This document shows positions 36,980-46,301 of a stretch of 64,000 bases of DNA, one piece after another (position 1 is the first letter of the stretch; the number at the start of each line of letters is the position of its first letter). The translations under genes were made by a program, and so were the position numbers. Source of the DNA: an uncultured Lachnospiraceae bacterium (GTDB lineage: Bacteria; Bacillota; Clostridia; Lachnospirales; Lachnospiraceae); contig CAJLRL010000001.1 in the NCBI GenBank assembly GCA_905209075.1, forward strand, positions 124,001 to 188,000. The letters are read 5' to 3'. The notes below the pieces were generated by a model. The model was not told the DNA's origin. It was given only the letters and a program-made list of their open reading frames with translations, and did no database searches.

Positions 36980-38230
36980 ATGGTAATCAGTGAGTATATA
37001 ACAAAACAGGGGTATTTTAAACTTAATAAGAAAACATTAAGCAGAAGTGAGCTTATATTCACAGTGGCTTTCTCGCTGTTCATGCTTTCCACGCTGTATG
37101 AAACAACAGCGTGGGGGCTATGGTCAGATGCAGTTCAGGACAAGGTTCTGATACTCACAAAGCTGATGAGATATGGGTGCTATTTTTTGTGCATAGTGAA
37201 GCTTTTGATAGATTCATATTATGAGAGAACAAGGCTTCTGCTTTTTGGCATAGCAATAGGCATACTTGTAATAGGTTATTTTGGCAGCCATAATACCACG
37301 CTTGTGTTGTACTCTACAATGTTCCTTGCTGTGGAGGATGTTGCATCTGAACTGATAATAAAAACAGCATTTGCCTGTCAGAGTGCAATATTTGTATTTA
37401 CTGTCGGGTTATCACAGCTTGGGATAATTGAAGACCGTATATGGGAGGAAAATATAAGACCCCGCCATTTTGCAGGCTTCAGCTGGGTTACAACTTCAGC
37501 AATATTATTTTTATTTATGGCATTTGAATATATCTACCTGAAAAAGGGAAAGCTTTCCATTGCAGAATATGCTGCCGGCATCGGGCTGTCTTACTGGTTG
37601 TATAAACTGTCAGATGCGAGAATGGCATTTCTGGTGGCAATCGTAGTATTTACATTTTTCTTTTTATTCGGAAAGCTTATAGAAAGAGGGCGCCTTACAA
37701 ATGCATGGCGCGGACTTTTTATCATGGTGCCGTTTTTTCTTGCAGCTGTGGCGATAGGCTTCCAGTATATTTATGATCCGGATAACGCACTGCTGGCAAA
37801 GCTAAATGGATTTCTGACAGGACGTCTTAAGTGGGGACGTGCAGGAATAGATGAATATGGACTGAAGCTGTTTGGAAATAAAATAGAATGGGTAGGTTAT
37901 GATGCAGACTGGGAGCGCGGAATGAAATACAATTACGTTGATTCATCATATCTGCAGATAGCACTGGAATATGGCATTATAGTGCTTGCAGTGATCCTGC
38001 TGCTTTATGCGCTGCTCATATTCACATCCATCAAAAACCAAAAATATTATCTGTGCTGGCTTGCATTGATAATCCTGGTATTCTGTGTCACAGAACCAAG
38101 ACTTGTAAAGCTTGCATACAATCCGTTCCTGCTTCTTGCGGTTACGGAATCATCAAAGTATTTTCTGAACCGCTTCGGACAGAAAAATAGAGGAACAGAC
38201 AATGAAGAAACAGAAATCGTTAACAGTTAA
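36980..38230 (+). CDS. Wzy-like polysaccharide polymerase candidate 2
   Basis: A 416-residue membrane protein with about 11 hydrophobic segments, preceded by a basic N-terminus. The loop RPRHFAGFSWVTTSA and the C-terminal NYVDSSYLQIALEYG, then TEPRLVKLAYNPFLLLA, correspond to motifs in polymerase candidate 1 but are more diverged; the EHH of the others is TEP here. It overlaps the flippase gene by 29 bases, so the two are translationally coupled, which fits a polymerase paired with Wzx. The substrate is unknown. Confidence 0.65.
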   Translation: MVISEYITKQGYFKLNKKTLSRSELIFTVAFSLFMLSTLYETTAWGLWSDAVQDKVLILTKLMRYGCYFLCIVKLLIDSYYERTRLLLFGIAIGILVIGYFGSHNTTLVLYSTMFLAVEDVASELIIKTAFACQSAIFVFTVGLSQLGIIEDRIWEENIRPRHFAGFSWVTTSAILFLFMAFEYIYLKKGKLSIAEYAAGIGLSYWLYKLSDARMAFLVAIVVFTFFFLFGKLIERGRLTNAWRGLFIMVPFFLAAVAIGFQYIYDPDNALLAKLNGFLTGRLKWGRAGIDEYGLKLFGNKIEWVGYDADWERGMKYNYVDSSYLQIALEYGIIVLAVILLLYALLIFTSIKNQKYYLCWLALIILVFCVTEPRLVKLAYNPFLLLAVTESSKYFLNRFGQKNRGTDNEETEIVNS

Positions 38231-39671
38231 TTTTATAATGAACGTGATACTTTCAATGTCGGCATTTATATTTCCCTTGATCACATTTCCATATGTGTCA
38301 AGGGTATTGCTGCCTGTAGGAACAGGAAAAGTATCATTTGCAAACGGAATAATCGCATATTTTGCACTGTTTGCCCAGCTGGGAATTCCGACATATGGTA
38401 TACGTGCATGTGCAAGAGTCAGGGATGACAAAGAAAAGCTTACTAAAACAGTTCAGGAACTTCTCATTATCAACACAGTGATAAGTGCCATTGTATATGT
38501 GGTATTTATTATTGCGCTGCTTACAGTTCCCAAGATGCGCTCTGACAGCACTCTTTTTCTTATCACAAGTTCGACTATATTTTTCAATGTTATTGGTGTT
38601 GAGTGGATGTACAAGGGGCTTGAACAGTACACCTACATCACGATCCGTTCAATAATCTTTAAATTCATAGGACTTATACTTATGTTTTTCCTTGTAAGAG
38701 AAAAAGCAGATTATGTATGGTATGGATTTATCACGATATTTGCCGCTTCGGCATCGAATATATTTAACTTTATAAATATTCACAAATATATAAGCTTAAA
38801 ACCTGTCGGACACTATGATTTTAAACCGCATCTTAAAGCTGTTGCAGTGTTTTTTGCCATGTCATGTGCCACAACGATATATACAAATCTTGACACGGTA
38901 ATGATAGGCTTCATAAAAGGTGATATCGAAAACGGATACTACAACGCAGCAGTCCGCATCAAATCAATACTTGTGAGCATAGTGACTTCACTCGGGGCTG
39001 TCCTTCTTCCGAGAGCATCATATTATCTGGAAAATAAGCTGGTTGATGAATTTAAAAAAATATCACAGAAAGCACTAAGTTTCGTATTTATAATAGCCGT
39101 TCCGATGATGGTATACTTTATGCTTTTTGCACATGAGAGCATATATTTCCTCGCAGGAAGTGCCTACGATAAATCAATACTGCCGATGCAGATAATCATG
39201 CCGACACTTTTATTTATCGGACTTACTAATATCATGGGAATACAGATGCTTGTACCTCTTGGCAAAGAAAAATACGTACTGTATTCAGAAATAGCGGGAG
39301 CAATAGTTGACCTGGTGCTTAATGCTATCCTCATTCCGTTCATGGGAGCTGCGGGAGCTGCAATAGGAACGCTTGCAGCTGAGGCGGTTGTCTGGATAGT
39401 ACAGTTTAGATATTTAAAAGAAGATGTAATGCCTATGTTTAGATCCATACATTACGGACTTATAATAACGGCAACAGCTATAAGCACAGCTGTTTCGGCG
39501 ACAACGAAGCTTTTGTCATGGCATCCGTTTTTTATACTGGTTTTATCTGCGGTACTTTATTTCGGAATATATCTTCTTGTACTGACTATAGGAAAAGAGC
39601 CGCTTGTAATAGAGCTTGAAGATAAATTTTTAGGAAGGTTCATCAAAAAATGGAAAAAGCAAAACGATTAG
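38202..39671 (+). CDS. Wzx-type oligosaccharide flippase
   Basis: Polytopic MOP-superfamily exporter that flips the lipid-linked repeat unit across the membrane. The 489 residues have 12 or more hydrophobic segments, with the N-terminal FPLITFPYVSRVLLPVGTGK motif typical of the family and LGIPTYGIRACARVRDD after the second segment. The second half has GAAGAAIGTLAAEAVVW. It is the only flippase in the window, so it probably serves the whole locus. It overlaps the genes on both sides (29 and 22 bases). Confidence 0.9.
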   Translation: MKKQKSLTVNFIMNVILSMSAFIFPLITFPYVSRVLLPVGTGKVSFANGIIAYFALFAQLGIPTYGIRACARVRDDKEKLTKTVQELLIINTVISAIVYVVFIIALLTVPKMRSDSTLFLITSSTIFFNVIGVEWMYKGLEQYTYITIRSIIFKFIGLILMFFLVREKADYVWYGFITIFAASASNIFNFINIHKYISLKPVGHYDFKPHLKAVAVFFAMSCATTIYTNLDTVMIGFIKGDIENGYYNAAVRIKSILVSIVTSLGAVLLPRASYYLENKLVDEFKKISQKALSFVFIIAVPMMVYFMLFAHESIYFLAGSAYDKSILPMQIIMPTLLFIGLTNIMGIQMLVPLGKEKYVLYSEIAGAIVDLVLNAILIPFMGAAGAAIGTLAAEAVVWIVQFRYLKEDVMPMFRSIHYGLIITATAISTAVSATTKLLSWHPFFILVLSAVLYFGIYLLVLTIGKEPLVIELEDKFLGRFIKKWKKQND

Positions 39672-40663
39672 ACTGGATAGATATGTGCCGCGGTTTCATC
39701 ATGATACTTGTGGTGTTCGGTCATACGTTGACATATAATTCAAACTTAAGATTTATCATATTCACATTTCATATGCCGGCATTATTTATAATATCGGGTT
39801 ATGTTTTTAAACCAAGACCACTTAAGACATCCGGTCCTAAATATGCAAAGAGGCTTCTGTTACCGCTGTATGCGGCAGGAACGGCACTTATAGTATACAG
39901 GATCATCCGTGTTTATTTCGAGACCGGCAGAATGTCAGATATAATCTACTGGGTAAAGAGAACCTTTATAGCAATGCTTTTTGCATCGGGGACAGACACT
40001 CCGAAGGGCTTTACCTGGGTACATACATTTGGAATGTTATGGTTTCTTGCAGCAATGTTCTGGGCAATGATATTTTTATGCCTGATATTTAATCATGCAA
40101 AAAAGGAATCAGTAAGAGCGCTGCTTTGTTTTACAGGAACAATTATAGGAATAGTTATATCAAGAAAATACTGGCTTCCCATGAATATAGACATTGCGCT
40201 TATCGTGCTTACTTATCTGTATGTGGGTCACTTCCTTAAAAATATCGATCTTGATAATAAAAAAATAATGATACCACTTATGCTTGCATGCATAGTTATA
40301 TGGGGGATAAATTATGCGCTTGTAGGAAAAATAGAACTTGCACAGCGTAAATTTACGATCCCGCTGCTTTCATTTGCCGCATCAATAGCAGGAAGCTTTA
40401 TCGTCATATATGCTGCAAAACTTGTATATAGGGACATAAAGGTATATAATCCACTGTGTTTCATAGGAAGAAATTCAATGACAGTGCTTGTGCTGCATTT
40501 TATAGAGAGCAACATGATCCCGTGGAATGTGATACTTTCGGGAAATCCGGCATCAAAAAAGAGAATAATCATACTCTTTATACTGAGGACGATCTTTATA
40601 CTCGTATCGCTTACCATATGGACAAAAGTAAAAGAGGCATTTAAAAATTGGAAAAGAAAATAA
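39650..40663 (+). CDS. Membrane acyltransferase 1 (acyltransferase family 3)
   Basis: A 337-residue protein with about 10 membrane segments and the family motif DWIDMCRGFIMILVVFGHT (8-26), including the conserved Arg and the FGH catalytic-type His. Such enzymes move acetyl or other acyl groups onto surface glycans. It overlaps the flippase gene by 22 bases and the next acyltransferase by 16. The acyl donor and target sugar cannot be predicted. Confidence 0.85.
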   Translation: MEKAKRLDWIDMCRGFIMILVVFGHTLTYNSNLRFIIFTFHMPALFIISGYVFKPRPLKTSGPKYAKRLLLPLYAAGTALIVYRIIRVYFETGRMSDIIYWVKRTFIAMLFASGTDTPKGFTWVHTFGMLWFLAAMFWAMIFLCLIFNHAKKESVRALLCFTGTIIGIVISRKYWLPMNIDIALIVLTYLYVGHFLKNIDLDNKKIMIPLMLACIVIWGINYALVGKIELAQRKFTIPLLSFAASIAGSFIVIYAAKLVYRDIKVYNPLCFIGRNSMTVLVLHFIESNMIPWNVILSGNPASKKRIIILFILRTIFILVSLTIWTKVKEAFKNWKRK

Positions 40664-41772
40664 ATTATCAGTTTAAAATATTATATTTCTTCGGAATATT
40701 ATTCATTGTTGCGTGTCATTGCAGCTACGGAGGTATTTCCCTGGGATATGAATGGTTTTATCCGGGAGCATTTCATCTGGCACTTTTTGCGTTTGGCTCA
40801 GGATACTTTTACAAAACTTCATCCGAAGAACACATACTGGCCTATATCTGGAAAAAATTTAAACACCTTATGGTGCCGGTGCTTCTTTGGAATGCGGCAT
40901 ATGGCGTGATACTTCAGGTGCTGCGGCATAATAAGTTTATGTTTGGAGAAGACATTACATTGTACAATCTGTTTATAGCACCGCTTATAAATGGACACAG
41001 ATTCGCACTTGATTTTCCTATATGGTATGTATTTCCGTTGTTTGTGGTCCAGACTGTAACAGTTCTGCTCAGAAAACCGCTTTCAAAGCACGAAAAGGTA
41101 AATGACTGGGTTGTACTTGCCATAAGCCTTATCATAGGATTTGCAGCTGCATATGCAGGAAGGATCGGCTGGAACAGAAACCTGAAGCTGTTATTTGTAA
41201 GAGCCGGATATCTGCTTCCATTTTATCAGCTTGCCATAGTCTACAAAAATAAATGGGAAAAACATGATAAGCTTAATAATCTGGCATACTTTGGGATAAT
41301 ATTTGCTTTGCAGCTTATGATTATTGCAAAATATAAAACTACGATATATTACACCCTTGCATGGGCGATAGGGTTCGACAAGGGAACGATATTTACGCCT
41401 ACAATAGTAGCGGTACTCGGAATAGCATTCTGGCTCCGTGTCTGCAGGATAATAACACCTATACTGCAAAAAAGCAGACTGGTCATGATGATCGCTGATC
41501 ATACGGATGCGGTCATGACACATCATATATTCAGTTTCTTTTTGTTAAATACAGCATATGCGCTAATAAACAAGCTTTCCGGTGGAACACTTTTATCCGC
41601 TTTTGACTGGACAAAATACAGGACAGATGTCCAGTATACATTCTGTCCGGATGGGCTGGTGCAGTTTAGAATAATATATCTTATCGTAGGACTTACATTA
41701 CCACTTCTGGTGGTGATCCTTCAAAAGAAAATCAAGGAGAAAGTTAAGGAGAAAATAAAATGGAAGAAATAA
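40648..41772 (+). CDS. Membrane acyltransferase 2 (acyltransferase family 3, diverged)
   Basis: A 374-residue polytopic protein with a TTG start, an AGAGG site ten bases upstream, and a 16-base overlap with acyltransferase 1. The N-terminus (FKILYFFGILFIVACHCSYG) matches the family, with CH in place of GH near residue 22. AFHLALFAFGSGYFYK is the usual second motif. The sequence resembles AT3 enzymes, but the usual Arg before the first membrane segment is missing, so activity is less certain. It overlaps the LicD gene by 13 bases. Confidence 0.75.
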   Translation: MEKKINYQFKILYFFGILFIVACHCSYGGISLGYEWFYPGAFHLALFAFGSGYFYKTSSEEHILAYIWKKFKHLMVPVLLWNAAYGVILQVLRHNKFMFGEDITLYNLFIAPLINGHRFALDFPIWYVFPLFVVQTVTVLLRKPLSKHEKVNDWVVLAISLIIGFAAAYAGRIGWNRNLKLLFVRAGYLLPFYQLAIVYKNKWEKHDKLNNLAYFGIIFALQLMIIAKYKTTIYYTLAWAIGFDKGTIFTPTIVAVLGIAFWLRVCRIITPILQKSRLVMMIADHTDAVMTHHIFSFFLLNTAYALINKLSGGTLLSAFDWTKYRTDVQYTFCPDGLVQFRIIYLIVGLTLPLLVVILQKKIKEKVKEKIKWKK

Positions 41773-42587
41773 GCAACTTAAGGAAATTGCAGCTTGAAGA
41801 ACTTAAAATCCTAAAAATGTTTAAGAAGATATGTGAAGAAAACAATCTGCGTTATTATCTTCTCGGAGGGACACTCCTTGGAGCGGTAAGGCATGATGGA
41901 TTTATACCGTGGGATGATGATGTGGATGTATGCATGCCGCGTGAGGACTATGAGAAATTCCAGAAGATCGCAGATGAACAGCTGGAAAAGCCATATTACC
42001 TTAGAAGTCTGGAAAACAATAATGACTACAGATATTGTTTTGCGAGAATCGCAACAGAAAACATGAAAATAAGAAACAGTTCAGCTAACATTCCAAGAAT
42101 CGAGGATGTCTGGATCGATATAATACCGCTTGACGGAATGCCGGCAGGCAAAGCAAAAAATTTCTTTCACAAGGCACATATGTATTTCTGGAGAAGCATG
42201 AACCAGATAGGACAATATGATGAGATCGTTGATCAGAAAAGAAAACGTGGAAAAATAGAAGCACTGCTCGTAAAGATAGCCGGATGGAAGATCTGGAGAA
42301 ATATGGCAGACTATCGTAAATGTACAAGAAAGATCCAGAAGGTACTTAAAAAATATAAATATGATGACTGCGATACGATAATAAATTATATGGCAGCATA
42401 TGGATTTGACGAGACATTCCAGAAAAACTGGTTTGGAAAAGGCAGGGAATACAGCTTTGAGGATGACAGCTTTATAGGACCTGATGATCATGACAAGGTT
42501 TTAAGGCAGATCTACGGCAGCGATTATATGCAATTGCCACCGGAAGACCAGAGAAATAAGCATAATGCAGAAATTATTAAAATCTGA
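41760..42587 (+). CDS. LicD-family phosphotransferase 1
   Basis: A 275-residue protein with the LicD hallmark, LLGGTLLGAVRHDGFIPWDD followed by DVDVCMPREDYE at about 36-66. The LicD family transfers phospho-substituents (phosphocholine, phosphoribitol and relatives) from CDP-linked donors to sugars, using the Asp pairs as metal ligands. It ends with YMQLPPEDQRNKHN. No licA, licB or licC gene is seen, so choline as the substituent is not supported. It is coupled by a 13-base overlap with the acyltransferase. Confidence 0.9.
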   Translation: MEEISNLRKLQLEELKILKMFKKICEENNLRYYLLGGTLLGAVRHDGFIPWDDDVDVCMPREDYEKFQKIADEQLEKPYYLRSLENNNDYRYCFARIATENMKIRNSSANIPRIEDVWIDIIPLDGMPAGKAKNFFHKAHMYFWRSMNQIGQYDEIVDQKRKRGKIEALLVKIAGWKIWRNMADYRKCTRKIQKVLKKYKYDDCDTIINYMAAYGFDETFQKNWFGKGREYSFEDDSFIGPDDHDKVLRQIYGSDYMQLPPEDQRNKHNAEIIKI

Positions 42588-42605
42588 TTAATGTGTCTAA
42601 AAATC

Positions 42606-42634
42606 GTGACTTTATTACCAGATTGTATTATACT
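42606..42634 (+). promoter_or_regulatory. Possible internal promoter before the second LicD gene
   Basis: GTGACT (42606-42611) and TATACT (42629-42634) are 17 bases apart, in a 96-base gap that is otherwise unusual in this tightly packed locus. Confidence 0.45.
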
Positions 42635-42683
42635 ATAAATAGTGTGGACGTGATCGCATGTCTGCACAGGAAGAGAGACGACA

Positions 42684-43520
42684 ATGATGGAAAGAGAAAA
42701 GATCGGGCTGAAGGAACTGCAGAAGCTTACTTTGGATCTGATAATAGAATTTGATGCTTTTTGTCAGAAAAATGATATAAAATATGTACTTGGCGGAGGT
42801 TCAATGCTTGGTGCCATAAGGCACAAGGGATTTATTCCATGGGATGATGATATGGATGTAATGATGCTCCGTGAGGAATACGATAAGCTGCTAAAGGCGG
42901 CAGAAAAGGCGGCAAAAGAGCCTTCAGACAGCGAGGGCGGACTAAAGACTGACCGCAGGTTCATAAGTCCATATGACCATACCTTTGCAAGAAACTTTGC
43001 CAGATATGTAAGATGTGACTATACAAAGCACGAGGAAGGCTTTGAGGAAGATGATTGTCCGTGGATAGGAATAGACATATTCCCGATAGACTTTGTACCG
43101 GGCGATGACAGATTCAAAAAGCAGATGAAGCAGGTCAGATTCTGGCGAAAGATGCTTCTTTTCAGCCTTACGGTTCCTAATTCAGGAAAGTCAAAGGCAA
43201 AGAAAATCGCCAAAAACATAATACGTCCGTTCACAAAGCTTATAGGCAGCTACAACATGGCTCTTAAGATGGACAAAATAGCGATGAAATACGCTGACGG
43301 GGACAGGACATATATAGCGGCAGTATGCGGAATGTATGGAGACAGGGAGCGATGGAAACTGGAAGAATATCTTCCACAGGTGAGAGTGCCGTTTGAGGGA
43401 GTGCTTTTGCCGGTACCAAAGAATTATGATATATACTTAAGCAATCTTTATCATGACTATATGCAGCTCCCACCTGAGGACAAGCGCAAATACAGTTGTG
43501 CAACAGTATATAAAAACTAA
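42684..43520 (+). CDS. LicD-family phosphotransferase 2
   Basis: A 278-residue LicD protein with VLGGGSMLGAIRHKGFIPWD and DDMDVMMLREEYD near 34-65, and a matching end, YMQLPPEDKRKYS. It is more distant from LicD 1 in the middle part, so the two may act on different sugars or with different donors. Two start codons in a row (42684 and 42687) are possible. It is followed after 40 bases by a cytidylyltransferase gene, which may supply its CDP-linked donor. Confidence 0.9.
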   Translation: MMEREKIGLKELQKLTLDLIIEFDAFCQKNDIKYVLGGGSMLGAIRHKGFIPWDDDMDVMMLREEYDKLLKAAEKAAKEPSDSEGGLKTDRRFISPYDHTFARNFARYVRCDYTKHEEGFEEDDCPWIGIDIFPIDFVPGDDRFKKQMKQVRFWRKMLLFSLTVPNSGKSKAKKIAKNIIRPFTKLIGSYNMALKMDKIAMKYADGDRTYIAAVCGMYGDRERWKLEEYLPQVRVPFEGVLLPVPKNYDIYLSNLYHDYMQLPPEDKRKYSCATVYKN

Positions 43521-43560
43521 TAATACTAAAGGTCAACATATAATAAAACAGGAGAATAAT

Positions 43561-44280
43561 ATGAATCTAGCAGTAATATTTGCCGGCGGAGTCGGAACAA
43601 GAATGAGAACAAAGGACAAACCAAAGCAGTTTTTATCAGTATGCGGAAAACCGATCATCGTGCATACGATAGAGCTTTTCCAGTATCATCCATACATCGA
43701 TGGAATAGTTGTAGTGTGCGTGGAAGACTGGATACCATATATGGAGGAGCTTAAGTTCAGATTCCGTCTCGATAAGATAGGAAAGATCGTTCCGGGAGGC
43801 GAGACAGGCCAGATGTCTATATACAACGGACTTAAAGCCGCAGAGGAAGTATACGGAGTGGATGACAATATCGTACTTATCCATGATGGTGTGCGTCCAC
43901 TCATAAATGAGCAGATAATCACTGACAATATCGAATGTGTAAAGAAAAATGGTGCAGCGATCACATCAGCACCCGCAAAAGAGACATTTGTACTTATAGA
44001 TGATGAGGGCAGAGTCGCTGATATTCCAAGCCGTGATCATTCAAGGATAGCAAAAGCACCACAGAGCTTTTACCTGAAAGATATCTTAGAGGCACAGGAA
44101 TGGGCTATAGGAAACGGAAATACAAGCATGATCGACTCATGTACACTTATGTCAGCATACGGCAAAAAGCTTGCACTTATAGATGGACCTACAGAAAACA
44201 TAAAGATCACAACACCTGATGATTTTTATATGTTCCGTGCAATATATGATGCAAGAGAAAACCAGCAGCTTGAAGAGTAA
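43561..44280 (+). CDS. TarI/IspD-family cytidylyltransferase
   Basis: Predicted to transfer CMP onto a phosphorylated alditol or related compound. The chosen start (MNLAVIFAGGVGTRM) has AGGAG seven bases upstream; the frame extends to 43453 inside licD. The 239 residues include AGGVGTRM and KPKQF (9-16, 23-27), LIHDGVRPL near 101 and the late DGPTENIKITTPDD, as in IspD/TarI enzymes. Because the gene sits beside two LicD genes, a TarI-like role making CDP-ribitol or a similar donor is more likely than the isoprenoid enzyme IspD. The substrate is not proven. Confidence 0.85.
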   Translation: MNLAVIFAGGVGTRMRTKDKPKQFLSVCGKPIIVHTIELFQYHPYIDGIVVVCVEDWIPYMEELKFRFRLDKIGKIVPGGETGQMSIYNGLKAAEEVYGVDDNIVLIHDGVRPLINEQIITDNIECVKKNGAAITSAPAKETFVLIDDEGRVADIPSRDHSRIAKAPQSFYLKDILEAQEWAIGNGNTSMIDSCTLMSAYGKKLALIDGPTENIKITTPDDFYMFRAIYDARENQQLEE

Positions 44281-44306
44281 TAGAAGTAATAGAAAGGAAG
44301 ATAGGC

Positions 44307-45359
44307 ATGAGTTTATATTCTCATAAAATTGTACAGTCTGATATGGAAAGACTCACATCAGATAGATCCGTACCTTTCGAAAAATTAAAAGGGAAAACAA
44401 TATTTATAACAGGGGCGACAGGGATGCTCGCCTATTATATGGTATGTGCGGTTATGTACCTGAACGAAAAGCAGGGCTTCAACACACATGTCATAGCGCT
44501 TGTCAGAAACGAGGCAAAGGCAAAAACAAAATTTGAGGAATTTTTAGGTAATGATAACTTTCAACTGTGTGTACAGGATGTATGTGATCCTATAAAAATA
44601 GACGAACACATAGATTACATCGTACACGCAGCAGGTGCAGCAAGTCCATGGTTTATAAAAAATGATCCTGTCGGCATAGTAAGAGCAAATACACTCGGAA
44701 CAATGAACGTCATGGAATGTGCCAGAAAAGCAGGTGTATCAAACGTACTGTTTCTTTCTACAAGAGAAATATATGGTGAAGTAAAAGATGTCAGCATGAT
44801 AAAAGAGACAGATATGGGAGTACTTGATCCAAAGGAGCCTCGTTCATGCTATCCGGAGAGTAAACGTATGGCTGAACAGATACTTCAAAGCTATTATGGA
44901 CAGTACAAAGTACCATATACACTTGCGAGGATCGCACACTCATACGGACCGGGAATGATAATCGAAAACGATGGCAGGGTTATGTCAGATTTTATCTGTG
45001 ACACAGTACACCGCAGAAATATCATTCTTAAGAGTGAAGGCCTTGCGGAGAGAGCGTTCTGCTATATAACAGACGCAGTATCAGCTCTTTTTATAATACT
45101 TTTAAAAGGTGAGGTCGCAGAAGCATATAACGTAGCAAACGAGACAGAGCCTACACCTATAAAGGATGCAGCCCAGAAGCTTGTGGAGCTGTTCCCGGAA
45201 AATGACAGAAAAGTCATATTTGAGATAGCAAAGGACACAAGCGGTTACTGCGCATATAAGAGAGTCGGACTCGACACCGGAAAGCTTGAAAAACTCGGCT
45301 GGAAAGTGGCAGTTACTCTTGAAGAGGGAATGAAAAACACAGTATTAAGCTTTGAATAA
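44307..45359 (+). CDS. Extended short-chain dehydrogenase/epimerase
   Basis: A 350-residue NAD(P)-dependent extended SDR with a Rossmann motif ITGATGMLAYY (33-43), then LSTREIYGE and the catalytic YPESK near 191. The fold is that of the sugar-nucleotide dehydratase/epimerase/decarboxylase group (RmlB/UXS-like). It follows the cytidylyltransferase gene where a TarJ alcohol dehydrogenase would usually sit, so it may act on the sugar part of the CDP precursor. Its exact reaction is not readable. The AAGGAAG site and 27-base gap point to the same operon. Confidence 0.8.
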   Translation: MSLYSHKIVQSDMERLTSDRSVPFEKLKGKTIFITGATGMLAYYMVCAVMYLNEKQGFNTHVIALVRNEAKAKTKFEEFLGNDNFQLCVQDVCDPIKIDEHIDYIVHAAGAASPWFIKNDPVGIVRANTLGTMNVMECARKAGVSNVLFLSTREIYGEVKDVSMIKETDMGVLDPKEPRSCYPESKRMAEQILQSYYGQYKVPYTLARIAHSYGPGMIIENDGRVMSDFICDTVHRRNIILKSEGLAERAFCYITDAVSALFIILLKGEVAEAYNVANETEPTPIKDAAQKLVELFPENDRKVIFEIAKDTSGYCAYKRVGLDTGKLEKLGWKVAVTLEEGMKNTVLSFE

Positions 45360-45383
45360 GCTTCAAAAAGAAAAGGAAATATT

Positions 45384-46301
45384 ATGAAGATCGGAGTAAT
45401 ATTAGTAACATTCAACAGACTTGATAAACTTAAGATAGCACTCGAGTGCTACGAAAAGCAGACACACAAGCCGGAATATATATACGTCATAAACAATCAC
45501 AGCACAGATGGCACAGACGCATATTTAAAGGAATGGCTTGCAGGAAACGGAATATGTGAAAGACTTGTACTTGAGCTGCCTTATAATTCTGGCGGAGCAG
45601 GAGGATTCCACGACGGACTTGAGGCCGGACTTAAAAAAGATGCAGACTGGCTGTGGGTTGCAGATGATGACGCATATCCGGAGCCGGACGCATTCGAAAA
45701 AATAAATGATTATTATGAGTCACTTTCCAAAGATGAAAAAAATGGAATAGCAGCACTCTGCAGTGCAGTTATAAACAACGGAAAGATCCATTATGCACAC
45801 AGAAATCATCTGAATCTGTCAAAATTCAAATGCAAATTCCGGGAATCATCACCACAGGAATACGAAAAGAAAGCATTTGATATAGATGTATTTTCATATG
45901 TAGGCACATTGATCAGCAAGACAGCACTCTTAGAGCAGGGCTTATGTGAAAAGGAATATTTCATATACTGTGATGATCAGGAGCATGCTCTTAGAATAAG
46001 AAAAGCAGGAAGGATCGTAGTAGTGCCGGAAAGCCGCGTGATCCACAATACACCGGGATTTGATGACAAAGGAATATTCTGGGGAATGTATTATCATGCC
46101 AGAAACAATCTGCTCATGATGCGCAAACATTTTCCAAATAGATATTATCTGCTTAAGATGACAAAAGCCTATGTCGTAAAGGCAAGCATTTTAAGCAAAA
46201 ATGATAAAAAGACAAGAGACTTATATAAAGCAGCTTATAAAGATGCATTCCACAATAAAAAAGGAATCCATGAGATATATAAGCCGGGTTGGAAGTACTG
46301 A
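45384..46301 (+). CDS. Family-2 glycosyltransferase (GlfT/rhamnosyltransferase-like)
   Basis: A 305-residue GT-A enzyme. N-terminal LVTFNRLDKLKIALECYE (7-24), the donor-site LPYNSGGAGGFHDGL near 65, and the metal site WVADDDAYPEPDAF near 91-104 are intact. The NSGGAGGF pattern and length recall galactofuranosyl- and rhamnosyltransferases; with glf in the same locus a galactofuranosyl donor is plausible. The stop codon overlaps the next start (TGATG). Confidence 0.87.
   Translation: MKIGVILVTFNRLDKLKIALECYEKQTHKPEYIYVINNHSTDGTDAYLKEWLAGNGICERLVLELPYNSGGAGGFHDGLEAGLKKDADWLWVADDDAYPEPDAFEKINDYYESLSKDEKNGIAALCSAVINNGKIHYAHRNHLNLSKFKCKFRESSPQEYEKKAFDIDVFSYVGTLISKTALLEQGLCEKEYFIYCDDQEHALRIRKAGRIVVVPESRVIHNTPGFDDKGIFWGMYYHARNNLLMMRKHFPNRYYLLKMTKAYVVKASILSKNDKKTRDLYKAAYKDAFHNKKGIHEIYKPGWKY

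Noticed and set aside
41760..43520. Phosphocholine pathway (licABC)
   Set aside because: Two LicD genes are present, but no choline transporter, choline kinase or LicC gene with choline-specific context, so choline is not supported.
43561..44280. Housekeeping IspD of isoprenoid synthesis
   Set aside because: The fold matches, but the position between LicD genes and a sugar-type SDR fits a TarI-like role better; not excluded.
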